From NCBI GenBank assembly GCA_938046775.1, contig CALIXB010000009.1, positions 1 through 5,640 of the forward strand: a DNA stretch of 5,640 nt, read 5' to 3'. Position numbers and translations under genes: made by a program. Below are positions 1-4,579 of this stretch, piece after piece. This stretch comes from an uncultured Candidatus Saccharibacteria bacterium. Its GTDB lineage: Bacteria > Patescibacteriota > Saccharimonadia > Saccharimonadales > Saccharimonadaceae. Numbering within the stretch: position 1 is the first letter of the stretch; every line of letters begins with the position of its first letter. The notes under the pieces are model-generated. The model did not search any database. It was not told where the DNA came from and saw nothing but the letters and a program-made list of their open reading frames with translations.

Positions 1-2
1 CG

Positions 3-1475
3 GCGGCGCGGCTGTCCACCCGCTATCTGCCCGATCGCTTTTTACCTGACAAGGCAGTGGATTTGCTGGATGAAGCGACCAGCGCCCTGAAGATGCAGCT
101 GGAGAGCGTGCCGATTGCTCTCGATCGGCTGAATAACCGCCGCTTGCAGCTGGAGATTGAAGAAGCCGCGCTGAAAAAAGACAAATCCGACCACGCCAAG
201 GCTCGAAAAGAGGAAATCAATCAACAAATCGCCGACCTTCGGGCTCAGGCCGAAGTGATTGACAATAAATGGCAGCACGAAAAAGACATTCTCCAGACTG
301 TTAACACCGCTACCGAAAAAATGGATAGTCTGCGATCACAATTGGAAATCGCCGAGCGCGACGCGGATCTCGCCACCGCTAGCCGCATCAAATACGGCGA
401 CCTACCAGAGCTGGAGAAAAAGCTGGCCGCCGCTCGCCAGGAACTGGCCGCCATTCCGCCAGCCGACCGGCTGCTGCGTGAGGAAGTTACCCCTGACGAC
501 ATCGCCAGCGTGGTGGCACGCTGGACGGGTATCCCGGTGGAGCGACTGATGGAGACCGAATCCAGCAAATTGACCAAATTGGAAGAATCGATCAGCCGCC
601 AAGTCATCGGACAAGACCGCGCTGTAACAGCCGTAGCAAGCGCCATTCGTAGGTCACGCGCTGGACTCGGCGACGTTAATCGACCGATTGGCTCATTCCT
701 ATTCCTCGGCCCTACTGGCGTGGGAAAAACAGAGGTAGCCCGCAGCCTGTGCCGCGAATTATTTGACGACGAACATGCCATGATTCGAATTGACATGAGT
801 GAATATATGGAGCGACACGCCGTAGCCCGCTTGATCGGTTCGCCTCCAGGATATGTCGGCTACGATCAAGGCGGTCAACTCACCGAAGCGGTTCGCCGCC
901 GCCCCTACAGCGTGGTACTGTTTGACGAAATCGAAAAAGCACACCCCGACGTATTTAATGTACTATTGCAAGTTTTGGACGACGGTCGATTGACAGACGG
1001 ACAAGGACGAACGATTGACTTTAGCAACACCATTATCATCATGACCAGCAACGTCGGATCGCAAATGATTATGGACTACACGGGCGACGACATTAGCTCG
1101 CTCGACAATCAAATTTTAGAAACGCTTCGTGGCCATTTCCGCCCAGAATTCTTAAACCGAATTGACGACATCGTGATTTTTGACCGAATTCATCCTGAAT
1201 TGATGCGTGCAATTGTTGATGTGCAATTAGAAAAAGTTGTCCACCAAGTTAAGGATAGTCGCGACATAACGCTGAATTTTGACAATAGCGTTCGTGACAT
1301 GTTGGCGCGAGACGGCTACGACCCAAGTTTCGGCGCTCGGCCACTTAAGCGTTTGATTCAAAAACGCGTGCTTGACCCTTTGGCACTCGAACTGATCGAC
1401 GGGCGAATTCACGACGGAGATACAGTAAAAGTTGCTGCCGTGGATGATCGAATTGCCTTCACGAATATCGTATAA
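3..1475 (+). CDS. clpB: ATP-dependent chaperone ClpB (protein disaggregase), 5'-truncated C-terminal part
   Basis: The frame is open to the left edge, so the true start lies outside the window; the GTG at 57 is an internal Val, not a start. About 490 residues remain. Counting from base 3, the fragment begins at the end of the first AAA+ module (LPDKAVDLLDEA, about residues 15-26). It continues with a long coiled-coil middle domain (about 30-160), including the ClpB-like KYGDLPELEKKL, and then the VVARWTGIPV linker. The second AAA+ module has Walker A GPTGVGKT (236-243), pore loop GYVGY (Tyr 284), Walker B VVLFDE (304-309), sensor-1 Asn about 350, FRPEFLNR with candidate arginine fingers (380, 386), and sensor-2 GARPLKR (Arg 446). 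The full-length middle domain and absence of an IGF/LGF ClpP-docking loop point to ClpB rather than ClpA or ClpC. By family knowledge it is a cytosolic hexamer that threads aggregated proteins, usually with DnaK. Its TAA stop lies inside a TATAAT box for the next gene. Confidence 0.96.
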   Translation, partial: AARLSTRYLPDRFLPDKAVDLLDEATSALKMQLESVPIALDRLNNRRLQLEIEEAALKKDKSDHAKARKEEINQQIADLRAQAEVIDNKWQHEKDILQTVNTATEKMDSLRSQLEIAERDADLATASRIKYGDLPELEKKLAAARQELAAIPPADRLLREEVTPDDIASVVARWTGIPVERLMETESSKLTKLEESISRQVIGQDRAVTAVASAIRRSRAGLGDVNRPIGSFLFLGPTGVGKTEVARSLCRELFDDEHAMIRIDMSEYMERHAVARLIGSPPGYVGYDQGGQLTEAVRRRPYSVVLFDEIEKAHPDVFNVLLQVLDDGRLTDGQGRTIDFSNTIIIMTSNVGSQMIMDYTGDDISSLDNQILETLRGHFRPEFLNRIDDIVIFDRIHPELMRAIVDVQLEKVVHQVKDSRDITLNFDNSVRDMLARDGYDPSFGARPLKRLIQKRVLDPLALELIDGRIHDGDTVKVAAVDDRIAFTNIV

Positions 1476-1476
1476 T
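1471..1476 (+). promoter_or_regulatory. Candidate -10 box (TATAAT) for the methyltransferase/Dsb operon
   Basis: TATAAT matches the sigma-70 -10 consensus in all six positions and includes the clpB TAA stop. If its last T is taken as position -7, the predicted +1 is base 1483, the A of the downstream ATG, which would give a leaderless mRNA. No Shine-Dalgarno sequence precedes that ATG, which fits. The -35 region is poor: TCGAAT at 1448-1453 with a 17-base spacer matches TTGACA at only three positions, and there is no TGn extension. The sequence shows the box and its spacing; its use as a promoter is inferred. Confidence 0.5.
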
Positions 1477-1482
1477 AGATAT

Positions 1483-2370
1483 ATGAACCAAATTCGCAGC
1501 GAGCACTTGGAAAATCATACCAACAAAACCTATCAAGAGCGGATGAGCCAAACAGTGTCGTCCAAATTCGGAGCCATCGAAAAACACCTTGGTGAAAACG
1601 TCAAATTGCTTGATTTCGGTTCTGGTTTCTCGCCAGAATTCATCAAACAAGTGACGCAAGCAGGAACTCACTACGTAGCCTATGATGTTTCACAAATTGT
1701 TCAATCTCAACTTCAAGAAAATAACATTGATTTTATTACTAAAGAACAACTTGAAAACGCCGAAGATGAATTCGACATTATCTACATGTCGAGTGTATTT
1801 CACGAATTGATGAGCTATCTATCTCGACCTGAGCGCACTAAAACGCTCGCAATGCTAGATAGAGCACTCAAACCCGACGGCACCATTATCATCCGTGATT
1901 GGGGTCCCGGCGAGACGTCAAGCCTAGTCATGTCTATAGAAGTAGCATCCGAAGATGTCAACGATGAAGTTTACACATGGATCAAAGCGCTTGTTAAAAA
2001 TTCAGTGATTAGCATACCTACTATCGTTTGCGACGACAATGATAATCCTATCGTTCCGTACATCTACAAGGCAAATAGCCAAACTATTTATGAAATCATG
2101 TTTCACGCGGTTTGGGGATTAGATTCACTTGAACGCGAATCAAAAGAATCGTACGTTATCGTGGACCACCTTATTCACAAATGGATTTGCGCGCCACACG
2201 GTTACAAAATAACACAGTCGCAGAATGAATTCGATGAAACCTATTTGCCACATTTACAAAAATACTTCAAAATCGATAATATTCCATGGCCAACAAAGGT
2301 TATTTACGAACTAAAAAAAGATATCGTAAATAACATACCAGCAAACTTTATAGCACAACTACCACAATGA
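1483..2370 (+). CDS. Class I SAM-dependent methyltransferase, substrate unknown
   Basis: Predicted 295-residue soluble cytosolic protein. The Rossmann-type SAM-binding core has motif I LLDFGSGFS (42-50), an acidic strand end VAYDVS (65-70), the DIIYMSSVFHEL segment (98-109, motif IV region) and LKPDGTIIIRDW (129-140, post-motif strand), in the order usual for Methyltransf_11/25-like folds. Residues about 145-295 form a C-terminal region I do not recognise; it may select the substrate. I chose ATG 1483, 7 bases after the clpB stop. The same frame extends upstream to a TTG at 1432 inside clpB, but that would add 17 non-conserved-looking residues. No Shine-Dalgarno is visible, and a TATAAT box ends 6 bases before the start. 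The TGA stop overlaps the next ATG as ATGA, so it is probably co-translated with the membrane protein and DsbA-like genes. Nothing in the sequence shows whether it methylates RNA, protein, lipid or a small molecule. Confidence 0.88.
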   Translation: MNQIRSEHLENHTNKTYQERMSQTVSSKFGAIEKHLGENVKLLDFGSGFSPEFIKQVTQAGTHYVAYDVSQIVQSQLQENNIDFITKEQLENAEDEFDIIYMSSVFHELMSYLSRPERTKTLAMLDRALKPDGTIIIRDWGPGETSSLVMSIEVASEDVNDEVYTWIKALVKNSVISIPTIVCDDNDNPIVPYIYKANSQTIYEIMFHAVWGLDSLERESKESYVIVDHLIHKWICAPHGYKITQSQNEFDETYLPHLQKYFKIDNIPWPTKVIYELKKDIVNNIPANFIAQLPQ

Positions 2371-2972
2371 ATTACAACGATAAGAACTACAAACTAACCA
2401 TCAAATCAGCGCTTTTAGGAGTCGGCAGAATGCTTGGTTTACCGAAATATTTCCTAATAACAATTGTCGCGACCGTCGCCTTCGCCGTGATAATTTATTT
2501 CGCAATCAACGCCAATTTTTACGGACCGCTGATGATGTCGCGTTTACCAATCCTCGATAAAATCGCACTGCTCGGTTCGATGATTATAGACATCTTCAAA
2601 CAAAGTTTCACTTCACTAAATGGAGCACTGCTTATGGTAGTGTCAATTCTTCAAGGTGTATCGATCGCCGCTGTAATTTTTACAGCAAAAAAGAATAAAG
2701 TTGAGGAAAAAACCGTTACCCGCCAAGTCGGACTCAGCGGTATTGCGTCAGTTGCTGCCGCAATCGGCCTGGGCTGCGTCCCCTGTGGCACGTCCATTAT
2801 TCTGCCAATTGTTGCAATATTTTTTTCAGGAGCTGCCGCAGCTACCGCCGCCAATATTGCTAGTACGATAGTTCTAATATTAGCTCTGTTGCTCAGCGTA
2901 TTCTCATTATATAAATCTGGAAAAATTGTTTTTATGTACACAGAATTAGCTAAACAGGAGAAAGAGTCATGA
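2367..2972 (+). CDS. Polytopic membrane protein with a CVPC motif; candidate redox partner of the DsbA-like protein
   Basis: I do not recognise a named family. The 201-residue protein has about four hydrophobic segments (roughly 27-48, 84-106, 123-152 and 155-181) and a charged loop, KKNKVEEKTVTR, between the second and third. Its only two cysteines form LGCVPCGTS (Cys 137 and Cys 140), followed by ILP, inside or at the edge of the third hydrophobic segment. A membrane-embedded CxxC with nearby Pro is typical of proteins that pass disulfide electrons across membranes, such as CcdA/DsbD, DsbB and VKOR, but I cannot align this one to any of them. It is joined by ATGA overlaps to the methyltransferase upstream and the DsbA-like gene downstream, which makes a redox role plausible; this is inference. 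ATG 2367 has no Shine-Dalgarno and would rely on coupling. An alternative ATG at 2430 (Met 22, 180 residues) has AGGAG 8 bases upstream and starts just before the first membrane segment. Confidence 0.85.
   Translation: MNYNDKNYKLTIKSALLGVGRMLGLPKYFLITIVATVAFAVIIYFAINANFYGPLMMSRLPILDKIALLGSMIIDIFKQSFTSLNGALLMVVSILQGVSIAAVIFTAKKNKVEEKTVTRQVGLSGIASVAAAIGLGCVPCGTSIILPIVAIFFSGAAAATAANIASTIVLILALLLSVFSLYKSGKIVFMYTELAKQEKES
2417..2421 (+). promoter_or_regulatory. Shine-Dalgarno-like AGGAG before the internal ATG at 2430
   Basis: AGGAG lies 8 bases before ATG 2430, in frame as Met 22 of the CVPC membrane protein. The spacing is the same as for the downstream DsbA-like gene. It may mark the real start, or a second start, of the membrane protein. 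It may also be a chance match in coding sequence, since these bases encode part of Leu-Gly-Val. Confidence 0.4.
2956..2960 (+). promoter_or_regulatory. Ribosome binding site of the DsbA-like gene
   Basis: AGGAG sits 8 bases before ATG 2969, inside the 3' end of the membrane protein gene. It supports that start, which also overlaps the upstream stop as ATGA, so both direct initiation and translational coupling are possible. Confidence 0.75.
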
Positions 2973-3685
2973 ATCATCAACAAGAACGCGGTATTGCCCC
3001 AATTTGGATAATCTTATCAATTATAGTAGCAGGGATAGTTGCGCTATTTATCTATGGCGTTATTAACCGTCCACCAAATCGCCATATTGGCGACGGCAAA
3101 GCGTGGAATGAAAAAATGTCACAAGGCTCTGCTGACGCGAAGAACGTATTTGTCGACTACACTGACTATTTCTGCTCATTCTGCGCCGAAGTTGAAGCAG
3201 CCACCAACGCCGATTTCTTCAAAAATGAGTACATTAAATCAGGCAAGGTTCGCTACGAACACCGCGTAGTTACCCTCTTAAAGGAAGTTACTAACAATAC
3301 AGAAACTGGCGCTCACGCAGCATTTTGTGCCGCCGACCAGGACAAATATTGGCAATATACGCACGATATTGTTCCTCGCATTAAGCGTGATTATTTTGAC
3401 AAAGGAATTGGTGTAAAAAACGTTGCCGTGCCACAAAAAATTCCAACATTACCTCTAGAATACTTCCTTACTTCTGCTAAAAATATTGGTTTAGATGAAA
3501 CTAAATTCTCTGACTGTATGGCCAAAAAACCACACCAAAAAGAGATTGACGACAATACCCAAAAGGCTCTTTCTCTTGGTGTAAGTGGCTTGCCTTACAT
3601 GGTTATCAATGACTATCAAACCAGTGGTTTTGGTGGCGGCGAGAATGGATTAAGGGCAATTTTGAAGGCTGGCGGCGTTAAATAA
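2969..3685 (+). CDS. Membrane-anchored DsbA/BdbD-like thiol-disulfide oxidoreductase (thioredoxin fold)
   Basis: A 238-residue protein with a short cytoplasmic N-terminus, one hydrophobic anchor (about 11-31) and no visible lipobox or signal peptidase site, so it is probably tethered outside the membrane. The thioredoxin-like domain follows: VFVDYTDYFCSFC places the CxxC active site at Cys 69 and Cys 72. An insertion carries the FCAADQDKYWQYTHD segment (Cys 120) and a DCMAKK segment (Cys 183), both typical of the DsbA-like Thioredoxin_4 family. The C-terminal SGLPYMVIND contains the expected cis-Pro (209), preceded by Leu. By family knowledge such proteins form or rearrange disulfides in exported proteins. 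Cys 120 and Cys 183 could form a second structural disulfide (inference). Start ATG 2969 is supported by AGGAG at 8 bases and the ATGA overlap with the CVPC membrane protein, a candidate reoxidation partner. The gene ends 6 bases from a convergent gene. Oxidase versus isomerase activity cannot be read from sequence. Confidence 0.92.
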   Translation: MNHQQERGIAPIWIILSIIVAGIVALFIYGVINRPPNRHIGDGKAWNEKMSQGSADAKNVFVDYTDYFCSFCAEVEAATNADFFKNEYIKSGKVRYEHRVVTLLKEVTNNTETGAHAAFCAADQDKYWQYTHDIVPRIKRDYFDKGIGVKNVAVPQKIPTLPLEYFLTSAKNIGLDETKFSDCMAKKPHQKEIDDNTQKALSLGVSGLPYMVINDYQTSGFGGGENGLRAILKAGGVK

Positions 3686-3691
3686 TTGTCA

Positions 3692-4573
3692 CTATTTCAG
3701 TTGACTCATAAATCCGCGTAGCTGCGACAAAGCCCGCTCGATTCTCTCTGTTGTCCAGTATTTATCCGGCGTAATGTTATCGTCGCCAGTCGATTCTTCT
3801 TTGTAGCGACCAACGATTTTACCGCTCTTGACAATCGATACATCAGGCACAAATATTCGAGGATTGCCATTTTTATCTTTTTCCAAATACGGCTCTAATT
3901 TCTTGACTAACTTCTGATAGACTTCGCTATTACTGGTGCGGGCTTCACGAATATTCAAATAATATATTTTATCAATACCCTCAGCCCGAGCTGCCCGGTC
4001 AACATATTCGCTCAAATGCTGACACCACGGACATTGCGGAAAACCCAAGAAAACCACGCCGCTGCCGCCATCAAAGATGTTAAGGACTTCTTTATCGCTG
4101 GCATAAACGAAGCGATTGTTCGCCGCCACTCGCGGATATTCTGACTTGAATTTGGCGGCGTCGGACACGATCTGAGATTGGTCTCTCGTGTTTTTTATAT
4201 TACGATTATATTTTATCCAATACGACAGCCCAAACAGACCACCAATTAGTGTAACCAAGACAATGGCTAAAATTATTTTCTGTTTTCTGTTCATGGTAAT
4301 TCTATAATATCGAACTGAATCATAATTTTCCATACCCCACCGCATATGAATTAGCCGAAAAGCCACCAAAGTCATAGATGCAATGATAAACATCTCTATC
4401 ATGACACCAGTGAACATCGTAGAATCACCGAAATAAACTATTACAAACCCGATAAATATCGCTCCTATGCCTAAGAATGTATCGCGCCACGACATAAATG
4501 ATTTTATTTTCAACGCCACAAAACAGGCTAAAAGTAAGGATACCAGCGCCATCATCACCCTTAGCTCGCTCAT
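3692..4573 (-). CDS. Membrane protein with C-terminal thioredoxin-like domain (CPWC active site)
   Basis: The 293-residue frame has three hydrophobic segments (about 5-23, 32-49, 54-73), a basic loop (about 74-99), a fourth segment (100-120) and a thioredoxin-like domain (about 150-293). That domain has VVFLGFPQCPWCQHL with CxxC at Cys 181/Cys 184, a cis-Pro candidate in FVPDVSIVKSGK (Pro 243), and a short insertion between. The charges fit an outside N-terminus and an outside thioredoxin domain. The fold resembles membrane-tethered thioredoxins, including bacteriocin-transport accessory proteins, but I would not assign it there. The start lies 6 bases after the ABC permease stop, so the two are probably co-transcribed. 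ATG 4573 has no good Shine-Dalgarno; AAGGG at 4558-4562 lies 5 bases before Met 8. Met 94 (base 4294) begins MNRKQK plus a membrane anchor and would make a natural 200-residue thioredoxin, so the first 93 residues may be a fused or separate small membrane protein. Confidence 0.85.
   Translation of the reverse strand: MSELRVMMALVSLLLACFVALKIKSFMSWRDTFLGIGAIFIGFVIVYFGDSTMFTGVMIEMFIIASMTLVAFRLIHMRWGMENYDSVRYYRITMNRKQKIILAIVLVTLIGGLFGLSYWIKYNRNIKNTRDQSQIVSDAAKFKSEYPRVAANNRFVYASDKEVLNIFDGGSGVVFLGFPQCPWCQHLSEYVDRAARAEGIDKIYYLNIREARTSNSEVYQKLVKKLEPYLEKDKNGNPRIFVPDVSIVKSGKIVGRYKEESTGDDNITPDKYWTTERIERALSQLRGFMSQLK
4304..4332 (-). promoter_or_regulatory. Candidate internal promoter before Met 94 of the thioredoxin gene
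   Basis: On the minus strand, TGGAAA (4332-4327, four of six matches to TTGACA) and TATTAT (4309-4304, five of six to TATAAT) are separated by 17 bases. The predicted start is near 4297, three bases before the ATG at 4294-4292. An overlapping TATAGA (4306-4301) would place the start on the ATG itself. This could give a short or leaderless transcript for the 200-residue anchored thioredoxin. The region is AT-rich coding DNA, so chance is a real alternative. Confidence 0.35.
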
Positions 4574-4579
4574 ATCAAG

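Noticed and set aside
245..796. Long open frame on the minus strand opposite clpB (183 codons)
   Set aside because: It lies wholly inside conserved ClpB coding sequence, shows only Ser/Arg-rich low-complexity translation, and has no recognisable domain; it is a shadow of the GC-rich plus-strand gene.
1432..1482. Upstream TTG extension of the methyltransferase overlapping clpB
   Set aside because: The 17 extra residues come from clpB sequence read in another frame and do not look like a domain start; ATG 1483 matches the promoter spacing better.
2368..2370. TGA recoding (TGA read as Gly, as in Gracilibacteria/SR1)
   Set aside because: No gene has an in-frame TGA before a sensible end, and both TGA codons used as stops lie in ATGA overlaps; reading past 2370 meets TAA within a few codons.
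2820..2826. Run of seven T as a programmed slippage site
   Set aside because: The reading frame continues cleanly through it as Phe-Phe in a membrane segment, and no alternative frame gives a sensible product.
2889..2915. Possible promoter (TTGCTC and TATAAA) before the DsbA-like gene
   Set aside because: The spacer is only 15 bases, the -35 match is partial, and the AT-rich stretch is explained by codons of a membrane segment; the gene already has an RBS and operon coupling.
2651..2983. 110-codon minus-strand frame opposite the CVPC membrane protein and the DsbA-like start
   Set aside because: It is antisense to conserved membrane segments and the CxxC motif, with no own start signal or recognisable product.
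3680..3697. Inverted repeat AAATA...TATTT at the convergent junction as a terminator
   Set aside because: The stem is only five A/T pairs with no GC core, too weak to support a terminator call.
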